Source: Sphingomonadales bacterium
GTDB taxonomy: Bacteria > Pseudomonadota > Alphaproteobacteria > Sphingomonadales > Sphingomonadaceae
Direction: 5' to 3'
Length of the DNA: 64,000 bases
Assembly (NCBI GenBank): GCA_009995225.1
Contig: JAACPW010000015.1
Coordinates: 22,347-86,346, forward strand
Shown here: piece by piece, positions 53,772 to 62,279 of the stretch
Position numbering within the stretch: the stretch's first letter is position 1
How the letters are laid out: each line of letters begins with the position of its first letter
Program-made: the position numbers and the translations under genes
The notes under the pieces: generated by a model
The model's database searches: none
What the model saw: the letters and a program-made list of their open reading frames with translations, nothing else
Told to the model about the DNA's origin: nothing

Positions 53772-54775
53772 GGCAGGCGACGCTTCTGGCCTTGTCCTTC
53801 GCCCTGCTGATGGCTTCGATTGCTGGCGCGCGCACGCCGGCGTCGGTAAATGATGTCGCCGTGCTGGATGGCATGGCTCGCAACCTGTCGGAGTATCGCT
53901 TCTTTGTCCTTCCCCAGACGCAGGCGCCAGCGCGGGACGTCCACCCCTATGCGCTGAGTACCCCGCTGTGGTCGGACGGGGCGGACAAGCTGCGGTTTAT
54001 CTACCTGCCCCAAGGCACCCGGCTCACCGCCGACGGAGAAGGCCTGCTGCAATTCCCTGTCGGTGCGGCGATCATCAAGACCTTTGCCTTCGGCGAAGGG
54101 GCCGACCGCCGATTGATCGAAACCCGCGTGCTGCTGCACCGCGCCGATGGCTGGACCGCGCTTCCCTATCGCTGGAACGACGAACAGACCGAGGCGACGC
54201 TGGCTTTGACCGGCGGCCGGGTGGAGCTTGTAACCCCGGCGGGCGAGGCGATTTCCTATGCCATTCCCAACAAGAATCAGTGCAAGGGTTGCCATGCCAA
54301 GGATGGCGCAGTGATCCCGATTGGCCCCAAGGCGCGCAATCTTTCGGCCAGTTGGTTGGGCGACATGGCAAAGGCGGGATGGCTGGACCATGTGCCGGAT
54401 GGCGCGGACACTCTGCCTGATTGGCGCGCCCACGCAACCGGCGCGGCCGCGCCGCTCGCCCGCGCCTATCTCGATGTGAACTGCGCCCATTGCCACCAGC
54501 CAGGTGGAGCGGCGTCCAATTCGGGGCTCGACCTGCGCTGGGAGCAGGATGGCGATCATGCCGTTGGCATCATGAAGCGCCCCGTGGCAGCGGGGCGCGG
54601 GGCGGGGGTGCACGATTTCTCGATCCTGCCCGGACAGCCTGACAGGTCGATCCTGCTCTACCGGATGAATAGCGCGGAACCCGGCATTGCCATGCCTGAA
54701 CTTGGCAAATCGAGCATTGATAAGCAGGGCGTTGCGGTGGTGCGGCGCTGGATTGCGGAGATGGAAGCAAAATGA
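53768..54775 (+). CDS. SO2930-family diheme c-type cytochrome
   Basis: 335 residues from a GTG that overlaps the previous stop. Signal peptide (LLALSFALLMASIAGA). Two heme c sites are present: CKGCH at 172-176 and CAHCH at 239-243, giving two covalently bound hemes. The N-terminal half (LSTPLWSDGADKLRFIYLPQ) belongs to the HNE_0200/SO2930 family, always found with a beta-helix partner. Expected location is periplasm. The electron donor and acceptor are unknown. The next gene, an alpha/beta hydrolase, overlaps by 4 bp. Confidence 0.92.
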   Translation: MRQATLLALSFALLMASIAGARTPASVNDVAVLDGMARNLSEYRFFVLPQTQAPARDVHPYALSTPLWSDGADKLRFIYLPQGTRLTADGEGLLQFPVGAAIIKTFAFGEGADRRLIETRVLLHRADGWTALPYRWNDEQTEATLALTGGRVELVTPAGEAISYAIPNKNQCKGCHAKDGAVIPIGPKARNLSASWLGDMAKAGWLDHVPDGADTLPDWRAHATGAAAPLARAYLDVNCAHCHQPGGAASNSGLDLRWEQDGDHAVGIMKRPVAAGRGAGVHDFSILPGQPDRSILLYRMNSAEPGIAMPELGKSSIDKQGVAVVRRWIAEMEAK

Positions 54776-55752
54776 AATGGATCTGGCGCGGACTGCTCGC
54801 GCTTCTGGTGGTTCTGGTGATCGCCTTCCTGATCTTCCGCACGCCCGACACCGACGCGGCCGCGATGCGCGCCAAGTATGGCGGGCCGCCGTCGCAATTC
54901 GTCGCCATCGGCGGCGGCGTGACAGTTCACTTGCGTGACGAAGGGCCGAAGGATGGGCCCGCGATTGTACTGCTGCACGGATCAAACGCCGATCTGCACA
55001 CCTGGGAGCCTTGGGTTGCGGCGCTCAAGGAGCGATACCGGGTGATCCGGTTCGATCAGGTCGGCCACGGCCTCACGGGGCCTGACCCCGCGCATGATTA
55101 CAGCCGCGACAATTACGTGGCCGATATTCTGGCGGTGGTGGACAGGCTTGGCCTTGACCGGTTTGTGCTGGCCGGCAATTCGATGGGCGGCAAGCACGCG
55201 CTGGCGTTTGCGGCGGCGCATCCGCAGCGGCTGACGGGTCTGGTGTTGGTGGACGCCAGCGGCGGGCCGATGCTGGATTTGGGCAATAATGAGGATGAAG
55301 ACAGCGGGAATATCGGCTTTGCCATTGCCCAGACGCCGGGCATCAACCTGCTGGTCGAACAGATCACGCCGCGCAGCCTGATCGCGCAAAGCCTTGAGCA
55401 GTCGGTGTCGGTCAAATCGGTGGCGAGCGAGACCGCGGTGGATCGATACTGGGAGTTGCTGCGTTACCCCGGCAACCGGCGGGCAACATTGAAACGCTTC
55501 GGCTATCCCTATGATCCGCTGACCGAGGCACAGATCGCTGCGATCGACACCCCGACGCTGATCCTGTGGGGCGAGGATGATCGCCTGATCCCGGTCGAGG
55601 CAGGGCGATGGCTGGCCAGGACCATACCGAACACGACGCTGGCTATCTATCCGGACATCGGCCATCTGCCGCACGAGGAGGCTGTCGCGGCGACCCTGAG
55701 TGATCTCGGCCCGTGGCTTGCCGAACACGCACCGGCAACAAATCCCCGGTAA
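54772..55752 (+). CDS. Alpha/beta hydrolase, membrane-anchored
   Basis: 326 residues. An N-terminal helix (LLALLVVLVIAFLIF) anchors it or acts as a signal. The catalytic triad is visible: Ser137 in GNSMGGKHA, Asp in WGEDDRLIP and His in IGHLPHEEA; the oxyanion region is LLHGSNADLHTW. Ester hydrolase or haloperoxidase-like; substrate unknown. It overlaps the cytochrome stop codon by 4 bp, so all three genes (beta-helix, cytochrome, hydrolase) are coupled, suggesting they act on the same extracytoplasmic compound. Confidence 0.93.
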   Translation: MKWIWRGLLALLVVLVIAFLIFRTPDTDAAAMRAKYGGPPSQFVAIGGGVTVHLRDEGPKDGPAIVLLHGSNADLHTWEPWVAALKERYRVIRFDQVGHGLTGPDPAHDYSRDNYVADILAVVDRLGLDRFVLAGNSMGGKHALAFAAAHPQRLTGLVLVDASGGPMLDLGNNEDEDSGNIGFAIAQTPGINLLVEQITPRSLIAQSLEQSVSVKSVASETAVDRYWELLRYPGNRRATLKRFGYPYDPLTEAQIAAIDTPTLILWGEDDRLIPVEAGRWLARTIPNTTLAIYPDIGHLPHEEAVAATLSDLGPWLAEHAPATNPR

Positions 55753-55844
55753 ACGCCGCCCGTGTGCGCGCGGACACTGGACGGCCGGAACGCGTGTGCC
55801 TTACACCCGTTCGCATCTGCACACAAAATTGAAAGGCTGCGGCT

Positions 55845-56549
55845 TTGCGCAAACTCGGGATCATTGGCGGCATGAGCTGGGTGTCGACCGCGACCTATTA
55901 CGAACGCATCAACCGCATCGTCCAGAAACGCGCCGCCCCGATGGCAAGCGCGCCGCTGCTGATCGAAAGCCTTGATTTCTGTCAGCTTTACGCCTTGCGC
56001 GAGGAACGCGATTGGCAACGCGCGGCCGGTGTCTTGACTGATAGCGCCCGCCGGCTTGAGGCTGCGGGCGCGCAGGCGCTGATCATCGGCGCCAATTCGA
56101 TGCACCGCCTGTATGATGATGTTGCCGCAGCGGTGGATATCCCGATCCTGCACATTGCCGAGTGTGTCGGGCTGGAGATGAAGCGGCTTGCGGTCAACAA
56201 CGCCGCCGTGCTGGGCACCCGCAACGTGATGACCGAAAGTTTCTACCGCAAGCGTCTTGTCGCGCACGGCATCGACCTGTTGCCGCCGAACCTGGATTAC
56301 GTCGAGATGATGGACAAGATCATTTATGACGAACTGATGGTCGGCAAGGTCACGCGCGAGGCGGAGCGGACGATGAAAACCATCATCACCAACAAGGCAC
56401 AGGAAGGAGCCGAAGCGATCATTCTGGCCTGCACCGAACTTGATCTGGTGGTGGATGTGAACGCGAACGTTCTGCCGATCTTCGACAGCACGCGAATCCA
56501 CTGCGAAGCTGCGGCCGACTGGATCCTCGAACACGACACGGTGGGATAG
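55845..56549 (+). CDS. Aspartate/glutamate racemase family protein
   Basis: 234 residues from a TTG (MRKLGIIGGMSWVSTATYY). The family's two half-domains each carry a catalytic Cys: the second is present in IILACTELDLV, but the first is lost (IIGANSMHRLYDD instead of a Cys-containing motif). E. coli YgeA likewise lacks the first Cys and is an L-Asp/L-Glu racemase, so altered stereospecificity is possible. It is monocistronic, 92 bp after the hydrolase. Confidence 0.92.
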   Translation: MRKLGIIGGMSWVSTATYYERINRIVQKRAAPMASAPLLIESLDFCQLYALREERDWQRAAGVLTDSARRLEAAGAQALIIGANSMHRLYDDVAAAVDIPILHIAECVGLEMKRLAVNNAAVLGTRNVMTESFYRKRLVAHGIDLLPPNLDYVEMMDKIIYDELMVGKVTREAERTMKTIITNKAQEGAEAIILACTELDLVVDVNANVLPIFDSTRIHCEAAADWILEHDTVG

Positions 56550-56846
56550 GGCTCCACTCGTCCGTCTGCGCGGTCAGTTTGCCGCATTGCAACCGATCGA
56601 GGGGTGCATGTTGTTAACGTTCTCGACTACGCGGCGCGAGGATTTTGTCACGGAAACGTAATCGGCATTATCCGGGTCTTCGGGTCGCACCGATGGGCCC
56701 TTGGGGCCGTCCTCCTCCCCCCCAATCACCGGAGGGCGGCCCCATACTTCGTATCCCGACGCGTTGGTATCTCTGCGATTTGTGCAGTGTTCATGCCCCG
56801 TTCCCGTTGAGAACCCCGTCTCGCTCCCCTAATCGCCGGTGTTGTG
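56550..56846. other. Intergenic region upstream of dgt with strong predicted RNA structure
   Basis: About 297 bp. It contains a GC-rich hairpin (56703-56743) and an ATAC-TTC-GTAT mini-hairpin (about 56744-56754), with no convincing gene. Possible structured leader of dgt or a small RNA gene. Confidence 0.5.
56703..56743 (+). other. Strong GC-rich hairpin in the dgt leader region
   Basis: GGGGCCGTCCTCC (56703-56715) pairs with GGAGGGCGGCCCC (56731-56743) with one G-U pair and a 15-nt loop. No T run follows, so it is not an ordinary terminator. Confidence 0.75.
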
Positions 56847-58010
56847 ATGACCCGTGCCCCCTATGCCGCCGACCCTGAGGCCCACGGACCGCGGGAGTTC
56901 GCAAGAGCAATCGGCGGCGAACAGCGCGGCCCCCGCAGCGCCTTCCAGCGTGATCGGGACCGCATCATCCATTCGATGAGCTTCCGGCGGCTCAAATCCA
57001 AGACCCAGGTGTTCATCGCGCCCGATGGCGATCACTACCGCACCCGCCTGACCCATAGCCTCGAAGTTGCGCAGATCGGCCGGGTGATCGCCCGCGCCTT
57101 GTGCTTGGACGAGGATCTGACCGAGGCGCTGTGCCTCGCGCATGATCTGGGACATCCGCCCTTCGGCCATGCAGGCGAGGCAGCGCTTTCGGATTCGCTG
57201 GAGCGCCACGGCGGCTTTGATCACAACGCGCAGACACTGCGCACGGTCATGCGGATCGAGTGTCCGTATCCCGAACACGACGGGTTGAATCTGACCTGGG
57301 ATCTGCTGGAAGGCCTTGCCAAGCACAATGGCCCGGTGATCGCGCCGAATTGGGCGTTGGCGGAACTGGACGCGGCCTTCCCGTTGAAGCTGGCGACCTG
57401 GCCTTCGCTGGAAGCGCAGGTGGCGGCGGTGGCGGACGATATCGCCTATGACAACCATGATATTGACGATGGCCTGCGCGCCGGGTTCCTCAGCCTCGAT
57501 GACCTGCTCACCCTCGATTTCCTCGCAGACCAGTGGCGTAGTATCGAAAAACGCTTTCCTCATGCCCCGCGTGAGCGTTTGCTGCGCGAGATGATACGCG
57601 ACCAGATCGGCCTGATGGTGAATGATGTAATCGAACACACGGCGGCGCAGGCCAAAGGCTGCGCGTCGGTGGACGATGTGCGCGGGGCGGGGCGGCAGCT
57701 CGCCGGATTTTCTCCGACGATGGCCACGCAGGAACGACGGCTCAAGACCTTCATGTATGAACGGCTGTATTATCATCCCGAACAGATCGCCGCGGCCACG
57801 CGCGCACGTGACGTGGTGGCGCGGCTATATGCGGCCTATGCGCAGGATGCGACCCTGATGCCTGATGATTGGCGGGCGCGCCTGCCGCAGCGCGATCCGG
57901 AGCGCGCGCGGGTGATCGCGGATTTTATCGCAGGCATGAGCGATGGTTTCGCGATGCAGGCGGTCAGCCAGATTTATGGCGAACGGCCATTGGGTCTCAC
58001 CAATGTCTGA
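56847..58010 (+). CDS. dgt: Deoxyguanosinetriphosphate triphosphohydrolase-like protein
   Basis: 387 residues from the ATG at 56847 (a GTG is directly before it). The HD-domain motifs are present: RLTHSLEVAQIGR, HDLGHPPFGHAGE, and a late DDIAYDNHDIDDG. It hydrolyses dNTPs to nucleosides and triphosphate, controlling nucleotide pools. The type is the alphaproteobacterial form of about 390 residues. It overlaps the next oxidoreductase by 8 bp. Confidence 0.95.
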   Translation: MTRAPYAADPEAHGPREFARAIGGEQRGPRSAFQRDRDRIIHSMSFRRLKSKTQVFIAPDGDHYRTRLTHSLEVAQIGRVIARALCLDEDLTEALCLAHDLGHPPFGHAGEAALSDSLERHGGFDHNAQTLRTVMRIECPYPEHDGLNLTWDLLEGLAKHNGPVIAPNWALAELDAAFPLKLATWPSLEAQVAAVADDIAYDNHDIDDGLRAGFLSLDDLLTLDFLADQWRSIEKRFPHAPRERLLREMIRDQIGLMVNDVIEHTAAQAKGCASVDDVRGAGRQLAGFSPTMATQERRLKTFMYERLYYHPEQIAAATRARDVVARLYAAYAQDATLMPDDWRARLPQRDPERARVIADFIAGMSDGFAMQAVSQIYGERPLGLTNV

Positions 58011-58725
58011 TCCGCGCCCCATCGGGCCGGTTCGTGTCGCGCTGGTTGGCGCAACGGGGCTTGTCGGCCGCCGTGTGATCGAAGTGGCCAGCCTGGGCGA
58101 TGACGTGCGGATCGTCGGCATCGCCCGGCGCGAAGCGTCGCTACCACAAGGTGCGCGGATGGAAATGTTCGTGTCCGAGCCGGACAAGTGGGGCGACGTT
58201 TTCGATGCGGTGCGGCCGCGTGCGCTGATCTGCGCGCTGGGCACCACGTGGAAAAAGGCCGGGCGCGACGAGGCTGCTTTTCGCGCTGTCGATCACGATC
58301 TCGTGATCGCCACTGCCGAAGCGGCCAAGCGCGCCGGCGTGCCGAATATGGTGCTGGTGAGCGCCGCCGGAGCCGACGCGCGGTCCAAGACCCTGTATAT
58401 GCGGGTCAAGGGCGAGACGGAAAATGCGCTGTCGCGGATTGGCTTCAAGCGGCTCGATATCCTCCATCCCGGTCTGCTGCGCGGTGAGCGTGAGGGCGAC
58501 CTGCGGTTTGCCGAGCGCGCCGCCATTCTGGCTGCGCCGTTGGTCGATCCGCTGTTGTCAGGTTCATGGGCGCGGTACCGTTCGATTGATGCCGGGCTGG
58601 TGGCCGAGGCTGCGCTGGGTTTTGCGCTGCGCCGTGCCGGCGGGCGCTTTACGCACGACAGCGAATCAATGCGCCGTGCGGCCCGTGAATGGCGCCGCGT
58701 GGGCGAAACAGGAGAGGCGGCATAA
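58003..58725 (+). CDS. NAD(P)H-binding atypical SDR (HTATIP2/oxidoreductase-like)
   Basis: 240 residues from the ATG at 58003, which overlaps the dgt stop. N-terminal Rossmann motif VALVGATGLVGRRVIE, then VLVSAAGADA and YMRVKGETENALSRIGFKR with a lysine-tyrosine pair of SDR type. Atypical SDRs of this kind bind NAD(P) and are often annotated as nucleoside-diphosphate-sugar epimerase-like. The cluster continues with ABA4-like and AMP ligase genes. Substrate unknown. Confidence 0.9.
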   Translation: MSDPRPIGPVRVALVGATGLVGRRVIEVASLGDDVRIVGIARREASLPQGARMEMFVSEPDKWGDVFDAVRPRALICALGTTWKKAGRDEAAFRAVDHDLVIATAEAAKRAGVPNMVLVSAAGADARSKTLYMRVKGETENALSRIGFKRLDILHPGLLRGEREGDLRFAERAAILAAPLVDPLLSGSWARYRSIDAGLVAEAALGFALRRAGGRFTHDSESMRRAAREWRRVGETGEAA

Positions 58726-59174
58726 TGGATTGGGCGTTTGTCTTCAGCGCGGTGAACCTGCTGGCTCTGATCGCGTGGGTAGCCTTGATCCTGCTGCCGC
58801 GCTGGCCCGCGTTGCTATCGGCCGTCCTTTATCTGGGCGTGGGCCTGCTATGCCTGATCTACGCGACTGGATTGATCGGGCTGTTGACGGGGCTGATCCC
58901 CAATGACGGCGGCGGTGGCGCCGATTTCACCACGATTGCGGGTGTGCGATCGATCTTTGGCAGCGATGCAGGGGTGACGATTGGCTGGACGCATTATCTT
59001 GCCTTCGACCTGTTTGTGGGTGTGTGGATTGCGCGCGATGGCGATGCGAAGAACATTTCCCGGCTGATCCAGGCTCCGGTGTTGCTGGCGACGTTCATGG
59101 CGGGGCCGTTGGGTCTGCTTGTGTGGCTGGGCCTGCGCGAGCCGATTGCGCGGCGACAGGGGCGGTTTCGCTAG
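58725..59174 (+). CDS. ABA4-like integral membrane protein (DUF4281)
   Basis: 149 residues from the ATG at 58725, which shares a base with the previous stop. Four hydrophobic segments (VNLLALIAWVALILLPRW, LSAVLYLGVGLLCLIYATGL, HYLAFDLFVGVWIARDG, APVLLATFMAGPLGLLVWLGL) are typical of the ABA4-like family, which includes plant neoxanthin-synthesis proteins. A role in carotenoid or lipid metabolism is suggested by name only. Sphingomonads are carotenoid-rich, but no crt gene is nearby. Confidence 0.9.
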   Translation: MDWAFVFSAVNLLALIAWVALILLPRWPALLSAVLYLGVGLLCLIYATGLIGLLTGLIPNDGGGGADFTTIAGVRSIFGSDAGVTIGWTHYLAFDLFVGVWIARDGDAKNISRLIQAPVLLATFMAGPLGLLVWLGLREPIARRQGRFR

Positions 59175-59233
59175 ACCAGCATGGGTGCATCGGCTTAATC
59201 GTCTGCCAAACAGCTTTTGGGAGAGAGCACACC

Positions 59234-60796
59234 ATGGCGCAAACCGCTCACCACGATCACAAAACCTTTGATGCGATCTTGCATTTCTGGGCACAGGAGC
59301 GCCCAGGCGGCCCCGCCTTCGATCAGGACGGGCGGGTCACTACATATGCCGAGGCCGATGTTCTGACCCGTCAGATCATCGCGCTGCTTCTGGCGCGCGG
59401 TGTGGGCAAGGGGGACCGGGTCGCATGGCTCGGCAAGAACCGCGATATCTATTACATGATCTATATCGCGGCGGCGCGCCTGGGCGCGGTGATGGTGCCT
59501 ATCGGCTGGCGGCTGGCGCCGCCCGAAATCGCTTATATCCTTGGCGATACCGGGGCGAAACTGCTGTTTGCCGATGCGGAGTTCATGGATACGGCCCGGC
59601 AGATCGCAGCCGATCTTCCCGCCAAACCGGAGGTGATCGAGGCCGAAGCCGCGCGCACCGCCGCCGCCGGTTTCGAGCCTGCCACATATACGCCGCCCGG
59701 TCCGCACGATCCGGTGTTGCAACTGTATACCTCGGGAACCACCGGCAATCCCAAGGGGGCGATGCTCACCAATACCAACCTGTTCGGTCTGCGCGCGGCA
59801 GGGCTGGCGGCAGGGCTGGAATGGCAGTTTTACGAACCGGACGACTGCATGCTGGTGGCCATGCCCTGCGCGCACATCGGCGGCACGGGCCTTGTCAACA
59901 TTGCGGTCGCCAATGGCGTGCGTTCGCTGGTGCTGGCCGAATTCACTCCCGATGGTGTCATCGACGCCATCAACGCAGGGGCGACGCACATGTTCATCGT
60001 GCCCGCTGCGTTGCAGATGGTGGTGCAGCATCCGCGGGCAGCCGACACCGATTTCAGCCGGCTCAAATATCTCCTTTACGGCGCTGCGCCGATGCCGCTC
60101 GAACTGCTCAAGGAGGCGGTCCGCACCATGCCCAAATCAGGGTTCCTGCAAGCCTATGGAATGACCGAGACGACGGGCACGGTGTCCTACCTTCCGGCAG
60201 AGGATCACTCCCTTGAAGGCAACCGGCGGATGCGTTCAGCGGGCAAGGCGTGCCCGGGCGTCCGGATCGAGGTGCGCGGGCCCGACAATCACGAGTTGCC
60301 ACGCGGCGAAATTGGCGAGGTTTGCGTGCTTTCCCCCTCCAACACGCCGGGTTACTGGAATCTTCCGGACGCCACCGCAAATACCATCGACCCCGATGGC
60401 TGGCTGCACACAGGGGATGCCGGGATCATGGACGAAGACGGCTACATCTACATCCAGGATCGCATTAAGGACATGATCATCTCCGGCGGAGAAAACGTCT
60501 ATCCCGCCGAAGTCGAAAGCGCGATTTACGGCCACCCTGCCATCGCCGAGGTCGCCGTGATCGGCATTCCGAGCGACAAGTGGGGCGAAGAGGTGAAGGC
60601 ATGCGTGGTGCCTAAACCGGGCCATGAAATCGACGCCGACGATGTGATCGCCTGGGCGCGCGCGCGGATCGCGGGGTTCAAGGCGCCCAAAAGCGTCGAT
60701 GTGATTCCGATGATGCCGCGCAACGCCAGCGGCAAAATCCTGCGCCGCGAGCTGCGCGCGCCCTATTGGGACGGCCAGGAGCGCCAGGTTTCGTGA
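59234..60796 (+). CDS. Acyl-CoA synthetase / long-chain fatty-acid CoA ligase-like AMP-binding protein
   Basis: 520 residues from the ATG at 59234, preceded by GGGAGAG. Motifs of the ANL superfamily: LYTSGTTGNPKGA (AMP binding), YGMTETTGT, GWLHTGDAG, KDMIISGGENVYPAEVE, and the catalytic lysine in PRNASGKILRRELR. It activates a carboxylate with ATP and joins it to CoA. Size and sequence suggest a medium/long-chain fatty acid or related acid. Neighbours do not define the substrate. Confidence 0.95.
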   Translation: MAQTAHHDHKTFDAILHFWAQERPGGPAFDQDGRVTTYAEADVLTRQIIALLLARGVGKGDRVAWLGKNRDIYYMIYIAAARLGAVMVPIGWRLAPPEIAYILGDTGAKLLFADAEFMDTARQIAADLPAKPEVIEAEAARTAAAGFEPATYTPPGPHDPVLQLYTSGTTGNPKGAMLTNTNLFGLRAAGLAAGLEWQFYEPDDCMLVAMPCAHIGGTGLVNIAVANGVRSLVLAEFTPDGVIDAINAGATHMFIVPAALQMVVQHPRAADTDFSRLKYLLYGAAPMPLELLKEAVRTMPKSGFLQAYGMTETTGTVSYLPAEDHSLEGNRRMRSAGKACPGVRIEVRGPDNHELPRGEIGEVCVLSPSNTPGYWNLPDATANTIDPDGWLHTGDAGIMDEDGYIYIQDRIKDMIISGGENVYPAEVESAIYGHPAIAEVAVIGIPSDKWGEEVKACVVPKPGHEIDADDVIAWARARIAGFKAPKSVDVIPMMPRNASGKILRRELRAPYWDGQERQVS

Positions 60797-60809
60797 TGGC
60801 GCTTTCGTG

Positions 60810-61424
60810 ATGGCAAAACAGCACGCCCCTGCAACCCAGCGCAATCGCGACGCTATCACGGATGTGCTGGCGCACACGTTACCGGCCAGCGGCGCCGTGC
60901 TCGAAATCGCGGCGGGCACCGGGGAACATGCGGTGTTCTTCGCCGGTGCATTTCCTCATTTGGGCTGGCACCCGACAGACCCATCGCATGATGCTGTCGC
61001 CTCGATCGCCGCCTACCGGGAGGATTATGCGGGCGACAACCTCGCTGCGCCGTTGATACTTGATGCCGCCGAGCCAGGCACGTGGCCGGTCGCAAAAGTC
61101 CGGGCATTCGATGCCTGTGTGTGCATCAACATGATCCACATCAGCGTGTGGGACGCCACCATCGGACTGTTCGAGGGATGCGCCCGCGTGCTTACGCAAG
61201 CGGCACCGTTGATCCTTTATGGCCCCTATCTGGAGGCTGATGTGGAAACGACAGCGTCTAATCTTGAATTTGATCAATCGCTCAAGATGCGCAACCCGGC
61301 ATGGGGTCTGCGGCAACTCCATGACGTCGACAGCGTTGCATCGGATCATGGCTTCGCGCGCGTTGGCCGATACCAGATGCCCGCCAACAATCTCATGCTG
61401 GTCTATCGCAAGCGTTCGTCATAG
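60810..61424 (+). CDS. DUF938 SAM-dependent methyltransferase-like protein
   Basis: 204 residues from the ATG at 60810 (a GTG precedes it directly). AdoMet-binding motif VLEIAAGTGEHAVFFAGAF, then DACVCINMIHISVWDATIGLF, characteristic of DUF938. The N-terminal KQHAPATQRNRDAI is also conserved. Members are class I methyltransferases with unknown substrate. It lies 13 bp after the AMP ligase and probably shares its transcript; a hairpin follows. Confidence 0.93.
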   Translation: MAKQHAPATQRNRDAITDVLAHTLPASGAVLEIAAGTGEHAVFFAGAFPHLGWHPTDPSHDAVASIAAYREDYAGDNLAAPLILDAAEPGTWPVAKVRAFDACVCINMIHISVWDATIGLFEGCARVLTQAAPLILYGPYLEADVETTASNLEFDQSLKMRNPAWGLRQLHDVDSVASDHGFARVGRYQMPANNLMLVYRKRSS

Positions 61425-61429
61425 CGAGC

Positions 61430-61451
61430 GAAGCCGCCTCACAGCGGCTTC
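61430..61451 (+). terminator. Hairpin after the DUF938 gene
   Basis: GAAGCCGC (61430-61437) pairs with GCGGCTTC (61444-61451), loop of 6 nt, 6 bp after the stop. There is no T run, so it is a weak or factor-dependent terminator. Confidence 0.5.
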
Positions 61452-61552
61452 ATGTTATGGGAACAGCACAATCACCGCTACTCCTATAGCGGTTCGAAGC
61501 GAGACTTCATGCGCTGCGATTGGACGACTTGCGCGATCGCAGTCAGCTCAAT

Positions 61553-61831
61553 TCACTGCGGCTCAGGTCGCTGTTCCTCGAGTTCGTCAGCACCGGTCAT
61601 TTCGTCTTCGGAAAACTGCATGTTCGGGTTCGTCTTGACGTCAACGTCATCGATATCCTGGCCCTCTGCCGTGCCCAGATTCTCGGCGGTCTGATCATCA
61701 CCGCCCATCATTTCGGACGTTCCGTCGCTCTGTTCTGCGGTGGCTTCGCTGCCGGTGTCAGAGCCTGAACCGCAACTCATCAGCGCGAGACTTGCCAAGG
61801 ATACCGCGACGAATGCATTGATTTTCTTCAT
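61553..61831 (-). CDS. Acidic hypothetical lipoprotein
   Basis: 92 residues from the ATG at 61831, which has GGAG 9-10 nt upstream. The signal is a lipobox one (AVSLASLALMSCGSGSD). The mature protein is low-complexity and strongly acidic (SEATAEQSDGTSEMMGGDDQ, EDEMTGADELEEQ), probably disordered. No family recognised. It could act as a periplasmic ion- or protein-binding tail. Convergent with the upstream plus-strand operon. Confidence 0.75.
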   Translation of the reverse strand: MKKINAFVAVSLASLALMSCGSGSDTGSEATAEQSDGTSEMMGGDDQTAENLGTAEGQDIDDVDVKTNPNMQFSEDEMTGADELEEQRPEPQ

Positions 61832-62099
61832 GTCGGTTCTCTCCACATCCCGATATCGATAATCAGAACTGCTGTGTGATCAAGATTTACGCTCGCATCA
61901 AGGCCGCGCATTAACATAAGTCGCTACGACGCCCAGCCGGCACCACGGGCTTTTCCAGAGGGCTGCCTGTTTGTTGGGCAACATCGCAAAGTCTCGCGCT
62001 CTCGCAAGCCTATTTTATGAGCACGGTCTGACGGGGTGTGGCCCGCACCGCGCGCCACACCGTCACGGCCAACATTGTCATGCCGCTTTATCGTTACAA

Positions 62100-62231
62100 T
62101 TAGTCGATGGCGCGCTCGCCAGCGCGGCCCACGGATTTGATATCTTCGCCTGCGCCTTTGACGGTGTTGCAGGCGGCTGTGCCCAGTGACAGCGCAGCGA
62201 GGGCGGCAATGACGATGGTCTTGCGAATCAT
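62100..62231 (-). CDS. Entericidin A/B-family small lipoprotein
   Basis: 43 residues, missed by length filters. The ATG has AAGGAG upstream. The sequence MIRKTIVIAALAALSLGTAAC gives a lipoprotein signal, followed by NTVKGAGEDIKSVGRAGE, the conserved entericidin core. E. coli entericidins are a small toxin/antidote lipoprotein pair expressed in stationary phase; only one member is present here, as in many alphaproteobacteria, where they seem to be general envelope lipoproteins. Confidence 0.9.
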   Translation of the reverse strand: MIRKTIVIAALAALSLGTAACNTVKGAGEDIKSVGRAGERAID

Positions 62232-62279
62232 GATGAAGACTCCTTGTTGGTGTGAAAACTGACACATCACGCTGCGAGC

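Noticed and set aside
56604..56810. A 68-codon plus-strand frame before dgt
   Set aside because: It runs through the strong hairpin and has no family-like pattern; more likely a leader or RNA region.
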